Source: Cytophagaceae bacterium
GTDB lineage: Bacteria; Bacteroidota; Bacteroidia; Cytophagales; Spirosomataceae
DNA: 54,325 nt
Assembly: GCA_947494535.1 (NCBI GenBank)
Contig: CANLVU010000006.1
Location: 1 to 54,325, forward strand
Reading direction: 5' to 3'
Each line of letters opens with the position of its first letter. Within the stretch, counting starts at the first letter, position 1. Under the pieces are notes generated by a model. That model made no database searches and was not told the origin of the DNA. It was given only the letters and a program-made list of their open reading frames with translations. This document shows positions 17,027 to 26,176 of the stretch, one piece after another. The position numbers and the translations under genes are program-made.

Positions 17027-18526
17027 ATGAAATTAGAGCAAATAAATGATACTTTTAAAGACGTTGAATTGCGGTTTGACGTTGATAATTGGGAAATAGA
17101 TGGGGTGAAATTGTGGCCATTTATAAGAGTAGAAAATTACATGTTGCAGAGCTTCAGAGCTCTTGGATCAAATCCTTCCCAAACTCGAACTTTCTATTTT
17201 ATGGTAAGGATAATAAAGTCAAAGATTGCACATTTTTATACTTTAGTATCAGATATTAAAAATAATTTTAATTCTAAGGGTAACGCTGATATTGTTTTTT
17301 TGAGTGATGGAATGTCTTTCGTAAATTTAGAGCAAAGGTGGTATAGTAAATTTTTTGATCCCTTAGCATCAGAGTTTAGTTTACGGGGATTCACCTCTAT
17401 CCGTTTTGATCTAGGTCATAATTTTTATAATCCTACGTTCACTTTATCTCATTTTATTCAACCACAGATTGATAACATTATCATAAAACTTTTAATTTTG
17501 GCAAAGATATTTTCGCCAAAATTTGCTAATGAAGAATGGGGTGATTTTGAAGTATTTAGAACCGATATATTTGTAAACAAATATTTTATTAAAGTCCCTT
17601 CCAAGGAATCACTCAGGAAAAAAATTCAAAAGATCAATAATCTTAAATTTTATTATATAACTAAATTAAAAAGGATTAATCCTAAATTAGGGTTTGTGGT
17701 TAATTTTTATGGAGACGAACAAATGGCATTTATTTTAGCATGTAAAGAGTTAAATATTACTACTATTGATATTCAACACGGAGTTCAAGGACCGCTTCAT
17801 TTGGGGTATGGAAATTGGAATAGAGTGCCAAAATATGGTTACCCTCAATTACCTAATTATTTCTGGGTATGGTCAAAATTTGAAAAAGAAAATATTGATA
17901 AATGGTCAAAAAAAATCGGATGCAATAAAGCTGTTGTGGTTGGTAATTTATTTAGCCAAATATGGAAAGATGGAGATTCGAAATTAGTAGTTGAATTTGA
18001 TAAAAAATTTCAAAATCTAAAAAAATATAAAGCAAAGTATTCGGTATTAATTACTTTAAGTCCTCATACCGAATCCTTAATGGGTGAATTATTGAATGTT
18101 TTAAAAAAAACTCAATATGATTTTAATTGGTTCATTAGGCTGCATCCAGGAATGGTTAAAGATCTAAATAAAATAAAGGCAAAACTTAATGGTCTAGATA
18201 TACATAATTATGAAATATCGGAAACATCTTGTCTACCCTTACAAACTATACTGAGAAATGTGGATGCTCATATAACTTGCCAGTCTTCTTGCGTTATTGA
18301 AGCAGCAGATTTCGGTGTTTTATCTATTATTACTTCTGATTATGGGAAAGCTTTATATAAAGATATAATTGATTCAAAAAAGGCTTTTTACATTAATAAA
18401 GAAGATGATATTATAATTTTATTGAATAAAATAATTAATAAAAAGAATTTTTTATTAAAAGATTCAGAAGTATTTGCTTCTAAAAACAAAGCACTAGAAG
18501 AATTAATTTCAAACTATTTGATTTAG
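17027..18526 (+). CDS. Unassigned glycosyltransferase-like protein, candidate nonulosonate transferase
   Basis: Protein of 499 aa, soluble in appearance, that I do not recognise as a named family. The second half looks like a GT-B enzyme: TIDIQHGVQGPLHLGYG, PNYFWVWSKFEKENI, KAVVVGNLFSQ, then FNWFIRLHPGM and TCQSSCVIEAADFGVLS. A D-G dipeptide (FLSDGMSF), an HP dipeptide and an SS-containing motif occur in the same order as in several bacterial sialyltransferase families. With a CMP-Leg pathway in the operon and no other candidate, it may transfer the nonulosonic acid (inference). KpsS/KpsC-like or phosphotransferase-like roles are alternatives. Confidence 0.6.
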   Translation: MKLEQINDTFKDVELRFDVDNWEIDGVKLWPFIRVENYMLQSFRALGSNPSQTRTFYFMVRIIKSKIAHFYTLVSDIKNNFNSKGNADIVFLSDGMSFVNLEQRWYSKFFDPLASEFSLRGFTSIRFDLGHNFYNPTFTLSHFIQPQIDNIIIKLLILAKIFSPKFANEEWGDFEVFRTDIFVNKYFIKVPSKESLRKKIQKINNLKFYYITKLKRINPKLGFVVNFYGDEQMAFILACKELNITTIDIQHGVQGPLHLGYGNWNRVPKYGYPQLPNYFWVWSKFEKENIDKWSKKIGCNKAVVVGNLFSQIWKDGDSKLVVEFDKKFQNLKKYKAKYSVLITLSPHTESLMGELLNVLKKTQYDFNWFIRLHPGMVKDLNKIKAKLNGLDIHNYEISETSCLPLQTILRNVDAHITCQSSCVIEAADFGVLSIITSDYGKALYKDIIDSKKAFYINKEDDIIILLNKIINKKNFLLKDSEVFASKNKALEELISNYLI

Positions 18527-18575
18527 GTTATTTTTAATATTAACGGCTCTTTTAGGTAGGATTAAATTTATTTTC

Positions 18576-19628
18576 ATGAATTATTCTAATTATTTTAAGA
18601 TTAACAAAACAGATATTATACTTTATCTATATCTTTTTGTAGCATTTGTGTTTTTAATTACAATTGGAATTAGTTCAGTCAATGGTGAATTAGATTTTGA
18701 ATTTTATGCTGATTCAGAAACATATATTGAATTCATGTCTGAAAAGCATAGTTTTTCCAATATACTGTTATTATTTCCTAACATGCTTGGCCCCACGGTA
18801 ATCTTGACACTTTTAAATGAAAATTTTATTGCTGTTTTTCTTTTAAATGTATTTATTGTCCTGTTCTTTTATTATAATTTTTCATTATTGTATAAAAATA
18901 AAAGGAGTGTTTTAATCTTATATTTCTTTCTAAGTTTTATGTTCTTTTCGAGCATTATTTTAATTAATAAAGAAATTATTAGTCTTTTATCTATAGCCTT
19001 ATTTTTTCGCTATTTTAAAACAAAATCTTTCATTTTTTTAATTTTATCTATTCTTATATCTGTTTTAGTTCGCTGGCAAATGACGTTATTTATTATTTCT
19101 TTGACATTTCTACTATCAAAGTGGAATCCTTTAAGAAATAATAAATATATTTTAGTGCTATTATTTTTATTTTCAATATCAACGGTTTATTATTTTAATC
19201 TATCAAGTTTTGAACAGTTTAATCTAATTGCTGAGTTAGGGCAAGAGACTTCTGAAGAAGGATCTGGAATTTTCTATTTTATTCTTAATATACAAAATTC
19301 TAGTTTTTTAGGTTATTTTTTTGTGTTTATCCCTAAATTTTTTCTCCTATTTATAGGAGTTTTGGCAAGATATTACAAGGTATTTGATACTTCAGATTTT
19401 TATAATAATGTTGTCGTATTTTCTCAAAGTGTTGCTAATGTTTTTGTTTTATTTAATGTCATAAGGTTAAAAATTGGACTCAACAATATTTTTTTATTTA
19501 GCGCAGTTATTTATTGTATTATTTTCGCGTTGTCACCCATATTTTCGCCAAGGTATTTTTTCCCTGCCTATATTCTATTTTCGCTATCAATAGCAAATCA
19601 TAGGGGTAAAACTCCTTGTTGTTTTTAA
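18576..19628 (+). CDS. Multi-helix membrane protein, putative O-antigen/capsule polymerase (Wzy-like)
   Basis: Protein of 350 aa with roughly nine hydrophobic segments and a larger extracytoplasmic-looking loop around residues 210-235 (SSFEQFNLIAELGQETSEEG). Wzy polymerases are poorly conserved and are usually assigned by topology and position; this gene stands between wzx and further transferases in the same operon, and no other polymerase candidate lies in the AT-rich segment. Basic motif VLVRWQMTLF lies in the middle, as in EpsG/Wzy-like proteins. Very AT-rich. Function is inferred. Confidence 0.6.
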   Translation: MNYSNYFKINKTDIILYLYLFVAFVFLITIGISSVNGELDFEFYADSETYIEFMSEKHSFSNILLLFPNMLGPTVILTLLNENFIAVFLLNVFIVLFFYYNFSLLYKNKRSVLILYFFLSFMFFSSIILINKEIISLLSIALFFRYFKTKSFIFLILSILISVLVRWQMTLFIISLTFLLSKWNPLRNNKYILVLLFLFSISTVYYFNLSSFEQFNLIAELGQETSEEGSGIFYFILNIQNSSFLGYFFVFIPKFFLLFIGVLARYYKVFDTSDFYNNVVVFSQSVANVFVLFNVIRLKIGLNNIFLFSAVIYCIIFALSPIFSPRYFFPAYILFSLSIANHRGKTPCCF

Positions 19629-19701
19629 TTAATTTTTGGGTTAATTATTCCGTACCAGAAATTGCGTAAAATTCATAAAATAGTTAAATTCTTAGCAAGT
19701 T

Positions 19702-20211
19702 ATGGTTATTAGAATCAAATTGATTATTCATTTTATTATCAGATACATCCGTGGTCGTATTGTGCTATATCAAGTTAAATCACATTGTAATGAAATATCT
19801 GTCGGTGGTCCTACCCGTTTATCAAGTGAAACTCACCTCGGGAAGAACCCTAATTTCAATGGTTTAATTGTAAATGGTATCGGAAGGGTCGTGATTGGTG
19901 ATAATTTTCATTCCGGAACTGGATGTTTAATTATTACTAGTATTCACAATTATGATTTTGGTAAAAGAATACCATATGATGAAACTCATATTGAAAAACC
20001 TGTTCTTATTAAAGAAAATGTTTGGTTTGGAGATAAAGTTACAATTTTAGGCGAAGTTACAATTGGAGAAGGAGCAATTATTCAGGCTGGTGCAGTAGTT
20101 GTTAAAGATGTACCTGCTGGGGCAATTGTTGGAGGAAATCCTGCTCAAGTTTTCAAGTATAGAGACATGGATCATTATTTTAAACTTAAAAACTCCAACA
20201 TGTTTCATTAA
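19702..20211 (+). CDS. WcaF/maltose-acetyltransferase-like hexapeptide acyltransferase
   Basis: Protein of 169 aa with a left-handed beta-helix. It shows GRVVIGDNFHSGTGCLI, HNYDFGKRIPYDETH (catalytic His loop), VWFGDKVTILGEVTIGEGA and the terminal AGAIVGGNPAQVFKYRD, as in the colanic acid WcaF/WcaB and LbH_MAT_like groups. It probably O-acetylates the repeat unit using acetyl-CoA. It is preceded by a 73-base gap with no recognisable promoter. Confidence 0.85.
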   Translation: MVIRIKLIIHFIIRYIRGRIVLYQVKSHCNEISVGGPTRLSSETHLGKNPNFNGLIVNGIGRVVIGDNFHSGTGCLIITSIHNYDFGKRIPYDETHIEKPVLIKENVWFGDKVTILGEVTIGEGAIIQAGAVVVKDVPAGAIVGGNPAQVFKYRDMDHYFKLKNSNMFH

Positions 20212-20263
20212 TATTTTTTAAATATTTTATTTTAATTTATAGTATTTAAGTTTTTATGGAAAA

Positions 20264-21442
20264 ATGAATTTAGAAAGTATTAATAAGAAAAAAATTCTGG
20301 TATTAATTCCTCATTTTTTACCGGGTTTTAAACTTGGTGGTCCATTGACTTCAGTTATTAACTTGATAGAAAATTTATCTTGTGATTTTACGTTTGAAGT
20401 ATTGACATCAGACCGAGATATGGGGGATAATAAACCATATGATAATATTAAATTTAATTCCTGGATTAAGAAACCTAACTTTAATGTTCTATATATTAGT
20501 CCTGGCTTTTTCAGTATTTACAGATTGATATTACATGTAAATAATTCAAAAGCAGATGTTGTCTACTTAAATAGTTTGTTTAGTCCTATTTTTTCAATTT
20601 CTATTGTTTTGGCTAGCAAAATTGGTTTATTAAAATCAAAAACAATTATTCTAGCTCCGCGTGGTGAGTCATTCAGCGAAGCGTTGGATTTTAAAAAATT
20701 AAAAAAGAAATGGTTTTTATTTTTTGCAAAAAATGTTAGTTTGTATAAACATGTATTTTGGCATGCATCAACTGAAATTGAAAAGAAATCAATTGTTAAA
20801 AATTTGGATATTGAGTCTCACATGGTTCACGTAGCACTTAATCTAGCACAAAAGAGAGTATTTGATGAAAAAAAAATAATTAATATAATTTCAAAAAATA
20901 GCTATAACCTTTATGTTGTTTTTTTATCAAGAATATCTAAAGATAAGAATCTTGAGTTTGCTTTAGATATTTTAAAGAAAATTAATTCTAATGTTGTATT
21001 CCACATATATGGTCCTATTGAAGATAGTTATATTTGGGAAATATGTAAAGGGAAAATAAGCGATCTCCCTGATAATGTAATCGTAGAATACAAAGGTTCA
21101 GTTGCAAAAGATGATGTTAAAGTAGTATTATCTAATTATGATTTAATGTTTTTGCCAACTTTTGCGGAAAATTTTGGTCATGTAATTGTTGAATCCTTAT
21201 CTGTCGGTACTCCTGTCTTATTGAGTGATAATACTCCTTGGAGGGATTTAGAAAACAAAGAATTTGGTTGGGATTTTTCTTTAAAAGAACCAGAGTTATT
21301 TATTAATGCAATATATCGAATGTCTAATTTTTCAATTGAAGAGAAAAATGATATGAGGTTCAGAATAAGAAATAATTTTTCAGTTTTTTTAAATAATTCT
21401 GAATCATTGAGCGCAAATAAAAAAATGTTTGGGTCATTATAA
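20264..21442 (+). CDS. Glycosyltransferase family 4
   Basis: Retaining GT-B glycosyltransferase of 392 aa. N-terminal acceptor-side segment VLIPHFLPGFKLGGPLTSV; C-terminal donor-binding domain with VVFLSRISKDKNLEFALDIL, VVFHIYGPIED and the GT4 signature FLPTFAENFGHVIVESLSVG (E-x7-E-like). It would add one sugar of the lipid-linked repeat. Donor and acceptor cannot be deduced from sequence. Confidence 0.88.
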   Translation: MNLESINKKKILVLIPHFLPGFKLGGPLTSVINLIENLSCDFTFEVLTSDRDMGDNKPYDNIKFNSWIKKPNFNVLYISPGFFSIYRLILHVNNSKADVVYLNSLFSPIFSISIVLASKIGLLKSKTIILAPRGESFSEALDFKKLKKKWFLFFAKNVSLYKHVFWHASTEIEKKSIVKNLDIESHMVHVALNLAQKRVFDEKKIINIISKNSYNLYVVFLSRISKDKNLEFALDILKKINSNVVFHIYGPIEDSYIWEICKGKISDLPDNVIVEYKGSVAKDDVKVVLSNYDLMFLPTFAENFGHVIVESLSVGTPVLLSDNTPWRDLENKEFGWDFSLKEPELFINAIYRMSNFSIEEKNDMRFRIRNNFSVFLNNSESLSANKKMFGSL

Positions 21443-21456
21443 ACAAAAGTATTAAT

Positions 21457-22599
21457 ATGAATATTCGTCATTATCAAATGTGCTCAAAAACAATCATGGA
21501 TACCTCAGATATCTCTATAGTATTTAACGAAAAAGGAGAAAGTGATTACTATACTAATTTTATTGAGACAATTTTGCCAAATTGGGATACAAATGAAAAA
21601 GGCTATGCCGAATTAATTAAAATATCCGATAAAATAAAAAAAGAAGGTAAGGGAAAAGATTTTGATTGTATAATAGGTTTAAGTGGAGGGTTAGATAGTT
21701 CTTATGTAGCTTATGTTGCTAAAGAGATTATGGGTTTAAGGCCATTATTATTTCATGTTGATGCAGGATGGAATACAGATAGAGCTGTTGGTAATATTGA
21801 GAAATTGTGTAATGGCTTAGGTTTAGATTTATACACAGAGGTGATTAATTGGGAGGAAATGAAAGATTTACAAGTAGCATTTCTTAAATCTCAAATTGCT
21901 GACCAAGATCTTCCACAAGATTATGCTTTCTTTTCAGGACTATATAAGTTTGCTAAAAAAAATAAAATTAAATATGTTTTAACTGGAGGGAATTTCTCTA
22001 CGGAATGTTGTAGAGAACCTGAAGAATGGGGCGGGTTCCCTGGCATTGATACCCTTTTAGTTAAAGATATTCATTCTAAATTTGGTAAGAGGGCACTTAA
22101 GACATTCCCTTTAGTTGATATTCTGTCTTACAAATTATATTACAGGTATATATTAGGAATGCAGGTTTTTAAGCCTCTTAATTTAATACCCTATAAAAAA
22201 TCTGACGCTGAAAATCTTTTAATGGATAAATATGGTTGGGAGCCTTTTCAACATAAGCATCATGAATCTAGATTTACGCGATTTTATGAAGATTTCTGGC
22301 TACCCCGTAAGTTTGGATTTGAAAAAAGGCGCGCGCATTTCTCAAGTCTAATATTAACCGGTCAAATGACTAGAAAGGAAGCGCTAGAGCGTATTTCTAA
22401 GCCAGAGTTATCAGAGGAATTTTTGCAGAAAGAATTTGACTATGTAGCTGATAAATTAGATTTAACAAGAGTGGAGTTGCAGGAAATTTTTGAGGGGCAA
22501 AACAAAACATTTCATGATTACAAAAATAAAATAAAGTTGATCGGAATCGGAGCTCAAATCATGCAAAAGTTTGGACTTGAAAAACGCCTTTTCAGATGA
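21457..22599 (+). CDS. wbuX: WbuX/LfnA-like N-acetyl sugar amidotransferase, triad 2
   Basis: Ligase of 380 aa, 14 bases after the GT4 gene. The PP-loop S76-G-G-L-D-S81 is intact and the N-terminus HYQMCSKTIMDTSDIS matches the family, but of the Cys pairs that form the probable zinc site in triad 1 (C20/C23, C55/C58) only C9 remains here. The order wbuX-wbuY-wbuZ-fnlA-fnlB-fnlC-wbuB is the order I recall for the E. coli O145 cluster, where wbuX is needed for 2-acetamidino-2,6-dideoxy-L-galactose (L-FucNAm). The predicted substrate is therefore an L-FucNAc compound. Overlaps wbuY by 4 bases. Confidence 0.9.
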   Translation: MNIRHYQMCSKTIMDTSDISIVFNEKGESDYYTNFIETILPNWDTNEKGYAELIKISDKIKKEGKGKDFDCIIGLSGGLDSSYVAYVAKEIMGLRPLLFHVDAGWNTDRAVGNIEKLCNGLGLDLYTEVINWEEMKDLQVAFLKSQIADQDLPQDYAFFSGLYKFAKKNKIKYVLTGGNFSTECCREPEEWGGFPGIDTLLVKDIHSKFGKRALKTFPLVDILSYKLYYRYILGMQVFKPLNLIPYKKSDAENLLMDKYGWEPFQHKHHESRFTRFYEDFWLPRKFGFEKRRAHFSSLILTGQMTRKEALERISKPELSEEFLQKEFDYVADKLDLTRVELQEIFEGQNKTFHDYKNKIKLIGIGAQIMQKFGLEKRLFR

Positions 22600-23210
22600 T
22601 AACTCTAATCGATTATGGGGTTGGAAATATATTCGCTTTCCAAAATGTATACAAAAGACTTAATATCCCCACCAAAATAGCCAAAACTAGTAGTGAATTA
22701 CTAGATGCCGAAAAACTAATATTACCTGGGGTTGGTTCGTTTGACTATGCCATGAGTCAATTAAATAATTCAGGAATGCGGGAAAAGTTGGATGAATTAG
22801 TCATAGAAAAACGTGTCCCGATAATTGGAATTTGTGTGGGGATGCAAATGATGGGAAATTGTAGTGAAGAAGGTAAATCCGATGGATTAGGTTGGATAGA
22901 TGCTGATATCTTAAAATTTGACGAAAATCTTATTAGTCACCGCACTAAGCTCCCCCATATGGGATGGAATGATGTAAAACCAGTCAATGGCAATTTGTTA
23001 TTTGAGGGATTGGAAAAAGACGCCATATTCTATTTTTTACATTCATTTTATTTTAAATGTAATAATCCGCATGAAAGTATTGCTGTTTCAGATTATGGAA
23101 TAACATTTACATCTGCAGTAAATTATAATAATATATATGGAATTCAATTTCATCCAGAGAAAAGTCATCAAAATGGAGAGAAATTATTACACAACTTTGC
23201 AAAGCTCTAA
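22596..23210 (+). CDS. wbuY: WbuY/HisH-like glutaminase, triad 2
   Basis: Class I glutamine amidotransferase of 204 aa with an intact triad: C80 in IGICVGMQMM, H186 and E188 in FHPEKS. It begins MITLIDYGVGNIFAFQNV like HisH. ATGA overlap with wbuX and 2-base spacing to wbuZ make a coupled triad. Role: ammonia supply for the amidination reaction of WbuX. Confidence 0.9.
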   Translation: MITLIDYGVGNIFAFQNVYKRLNIPTKIAKTSSELLDAEKLILPGVGSFDYAMSQLNNSGMREKLDELVIEKRVPIIGICVGMQMMGNCSEEGKSDGLGWIDADILKFDENLISHRTKLPHMGWNDVKPVNGNLLFEGLEKDAIFYFLHSFYFKCNNPHESIAVSDYGITFTSAVNYNNIYGIQFHPEKSHQNGEKLLHNFAKL

Positions 23211-23212
23211 CA

Positions 23213-23983
23213 ATGTTACGTCCTAGAATTATTCCAAGTTTATTGCTTCATGACAAGGGCTTAGTTAAAACTGTTAATTTTAAATTTCCCAAATATGTTG
23301 GAGACCCCATCAATGCAGTTCGAATTTTTAATGAAAAAGAGGTAGATGAATTAGCATTTTTTGATATTGATGCAACAGTATTAAACAAAGAGCCAGATTA
23401 TATTTTAATTGAAAAGCTAGCTAACCAGTCCCGAATGCCATTATGCTATGGAGGTGGGGTTAAAACTATTGAACAAGCACAAAAAATTTTTGGTTTAGGG
23501 ATTGAAAAAATTGCTTTAAGTAGCGCTGTTGTCAAAAACCCTCAATTAGTGACCCAAATAGCAGAAAGAGTTGGCTCTCAGAGTGTCATTGTTGTTTTAG
23601 ATATTAAAAAAAAATTATTGGGAGGATATGAGGTATACACACACAATGGCAAAAAATCTACAGGAATCAACCCCATAAAATTTGCAAAAGAATTAGAACT
23701 GCTTGGTGCTGGGGAGATAATAATAAACTCCATTGATCAAGATGGGGTAATGAAAGGGTATGATTTGGCTTTGATTGAAAAGATAGCAGAATCAATTTCT
23801 ATCCCTTTAACTGTTTTGGGAGGAGCAGGTTCTCTTGTTGACATTGAAAAAGTGATTGATAAACACGGTGTAATTGGAGTTGCAGCAGGCAGTCTTTTTG
23901 TTTTCAAGGGGCCTTATAAAGCAGTATTAATAAATTATCCTTCACAAATAGAAAAAAATAAAATATTTAAAATTGAAGACTAG
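23213..23983 (+). CDS. wbuZ: WbuZ/HisF-like barrel protein, triad 2
   Basis: HisF-like barrel of 256 aa. In contrast to the triad 1 homologue, position 11 is leucine (IIPSLLLHDKG), so the first catalytic aspartate of HisF is missing, while D130 is present (IVVLDIKKK). Glycine loops CYGGGVKTI and VLGGAGSLV remain. Loss of D11 makes the HisF cyclase reaction unlikely, in keeping with an ammonia-channel role for WbuX. Its stop overlaps the GTG start of fnlA. Confidence 0.9.
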   Translation: MLRPRIIPSLLLHDKGLVKTVNFKFPKYVGDPINAVRIFNEKEVDELAFFDIDATVLNKEPDYILIEKLANQSRMPLCYGGGVKTIEQAQKIFGLGIEKIALSSAVVKNPQLVTQIAERVGSQSVIVVLDIKKKLLGGYEVYTHNGKKSTGINPIKFAKELELLGAGEIIINSIDQDGVMKGYDLALIEKIAESISIPLTVLGGAGSLVDIEKVIDKHGVIGVAAGSLFVFKGPYKAVLINYPSQIEKNKIFKIED

Positions 23984-25017
23984 TGGAAATAAAAAATAAA
24001 ATACTTTTAATAACTGGAGGCACAGGATCATTTGGTAATGCTGTTTTACAGCGTTTTTTGGTTACCGATCATTTTAAGGAAATCAGAATTTTTTCTCGTG
24101 ATGAAAAAAAGCAAGATGATATGCGGAATCAATTAAAGAATTCTAAGTTGATGTTTTTCATTGGTGATGTTAGAGATTATGATAGTGTTGAGCCAGCAAC
24201 GCGTGGAGTTGATTATATTTTTCATGCTGCAGCGTTAAAGCAAGTTCCATCATGCGAGTTTTTCCCTATGCAAGCAGTAAAAACTAATGTAGAAGGCACT
24301 CAGAATGTTATAAAAGCGGCAGGGCAAAATAATGTAAAGAAAGTAATATGTTTGAGTACTGATAAGGCTGCTTATCCAATTAATGCAATGGGTATTTCCA
24401 AAGCAATGATGGAAAAAGTAGCAATTGCAGAGTCCAGGAATTTACAAAATACGATTGTCTGTTTAACTCGCTATGGCAATGTAATGGCATCAAGGGGTTC
24501 TGTCATACCGCTCTTTATTAATCAAATAAAGAGTGGTTTACCATTAACAATTACTGACCCCAATATGACTCGTTTTTTAATGAGTTTGAACGATGCTGTT
24601 GATTTAGTCTTATTTGCTTTTAAAAATGGTAATCAAGGAGATTTGTTTGTAAATAAAGCACCAGCGGCAACGATAGGAGAGCTAGCTAAAGCCGTAAAGG
24701 ACTTAGCGAAAGCTGATAATGACATTAATGTCATTGGTACACGTCACGGCGAAAAATTGTATGAAACGCTATGCACAAGAGAGGAAATGGCTAAAGCTGA
24801 GGACATGGGAGATTTCTATCGGATTCCTGCAGATAATCGAGATTTAAATTACTCTATGTATTTTTCACAAGGAGAGAAAAGTATGGCTGAAATTGAGGAT
24901 TATCATTCGCACAATACACAAAGATTAGATGTAGATGGAGTGAAAAGTCTTATTTCAAAATTGGCAATTGTGAGAAAAGAAATATTTGGTGAAGAGGTTG
25001 ATGAGTTTATGGTTTAA
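23983..25017 (+). CDS. fnlA: UDP-GlcNAc 4,6-dehydratase/5-epimerase (FnlA/CapE/WbjB)
   Basis: Protein of 344 aa of the FlaA1/CapE SDR branch that starts UDP-L-FucNAc synthesis from UDP-GlcNAc. Dinucleotide motif G12-x-x-G15-x-x-G18 (LITGGTGSFGN); active-site stretch STDKAAYPINAMGISKAMME with M-x3-K in place of the usual Y-x3-K, as is typical of CapE/FnlA; RYGNVMASRGSVIPLF follows. The start is GTG 23983, overlapping the wbuZ stop by one base. First gene of the fnlABC set. Confidence 0.93.
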   Translation: MEIKNKILLITGGTGSFGNAVLQRFLVTDHFKEIRIFSRDEKKQDDMRNQLKNSKLMFFIGDVRDYDSVEPATRGVDYIFHAAALKQVPSCEFFPMQAVKTNVEGTQNVIKAAGQNNVKKVICLSTDKAAYPINAMGISKAMMEKVAIAESRNLQNTIVCLTRYGNVMASRGSVIPLFINQIKSGLPLTITDPNMTRFLMSLNDAVDLVLFAFKNGNQGDLFVNKAPAATIGELAKAVKDLAKADNDINVIGTRHGEKLYETLCTREEMAKAEDMGDFYRIPADNRDLNYSMYFSQGEKSMAEIEDYHSHNTQRLDVDGVKSLISKLAIVRKEIFGEEVDEFMV

Positions 25018-25055
25018 TCTTAAATTATTGGGGTCAATTAAAATTTTATATTACA

Positions 25056-26174
25056 ATGATTAGGGTCGGTATTACAGGAAACACTGGGTTTATAGGTTAT
25101 CATTTGTACCAGACCTTAAGTCTATATAAAGACGAATTTTCTTTAGTAGAATTTGAAAAAAGCTATTTTAACGAATCGTTAAAATTAGATGCTTTTGTTT
25201 TTTCATGCGATGTAATTGTTCACTTGGCTGCGTTAAATCGTCATAATGAACCTGAGGTTATCTATGAAACCAATACTTCCTTAGTTAAAAATTTAATTAA
25301 AGCATTAGAAAGAACAGAAAGTAAAGCTCATTTGATCATCTCTTCTTCTACTCAGGAAGAACGCGATAATCTGTATGGGAAGTCTAAAAAAGAATGTAGA
25401 ATCTTACTCTCAGAATGGGCGAATCAGAATAAAGGGAAATTAACAGGTTTAATTATACCCAACGTATTTGGACCTTTTGGTCAACCCTATTATAACTCCG
25501 TTGTTGCTACATTTTGTCATCAAATAGCAAAAGGTGAAACCCCTAAAATTGACGTAGATGGAGAATTAAAATTGATTTATGTTGGAGAATTGGTTGAAAA
25601 AATCATTCAAGTCATTCGAGATAAAGACGATACACATGAATTATTAATACCCCACACAGCAGAAGCAAAAGTTTCGGAAATATTGGCCAATTTAAAATAT
25701 TTTCGAAACTCATATCAAGAAACAGGTGAGATTCCAGTCCTTCAAAATGAGTTTGAATTAAAGCTTTTTAATACTTATCGGTGTTACATGGATATTGCAT
25801 CCTATTTCCCAAAGAAATTTATACAACACTTAGATGCTAGAGGAGGATTTGTAGAAATTGCTCGGCAGGGAATTCCAGGTCAAACGTCATTTTCTACAAC
25901 CTTTCCTGAAATTACAAGAGGTAACCATTATCATACAAGAAAAATTGAGCGATTTGCTGTTATTAAAGGTAAAGCATTGATTCAATTAAGAAGAATAGGC
26001 ACTGATGATGTTCATGAATTTTATTTAGATGGTGATTATCCAGCATATGTAGATATGCCTATTTGGTATACGCATAATATTAAAAATATTGGGGATGATA
26101 TCCTTTACACTATCTTTTGGATTAATGAACCATTTGATCCTAATAGTCCAGATACATATTTCGAAATAGTATAA
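25056..26174 (+). CDS. fnlB: UDP-2-acetamido-2,6-dideoxy-hexulose reductase/epimerase (FnlB/CapF/WbjC)
   Basis: Two-domain protein of 372 aa: an N-terminal SDR (VGITGNTGFIGYHLYQTL, about 1-245) and a C-terminal cupin (about 255-370; ARQGIPGQTSFSTTFPEITR, then NHYHTRKIERFAVIKG and MPIWYTHNIKN). This is the CapF architecture, in which the cupin epimerises C3 and the SDR reduces C4. The histidines of the cupin metal site are visible. It sits between fnlA and fnlC as expected. Confidence 0.93.
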   Translation: MIRVGITGNTGFIGYHLYQTLSLYKDEFSLVEFEKSYFNESLKLDAFVFSCDVIVHLAALNRHNEPEVIYETNTSLVKNLIKALERTESKAHLIISSSTQEERDNLYGKSKKECRILLSEWANQNKGKLTGLIIPNVFGPFGQPYYNSVVATFCHQIAKGETPKIDVDGELKLIYVGELVEKIIQVIRDKDDTHELLIPHTAEAKVSEILANLKYFRNSYQETGEIPVLQNEFELKLFNTYRCYMDIASYFPKKFIQHLDARGGFVEIARQGIPGQTSFSTTFPEITRGNHYHTRKIERFAVIKGKALIQLRRIGTDDVHEFYLDGDYPAYVDMPIWYTHNIKNIGDDILYTIFWINEPFDPNSPDTYFEIV

Positions 26175-26176
26175 TT

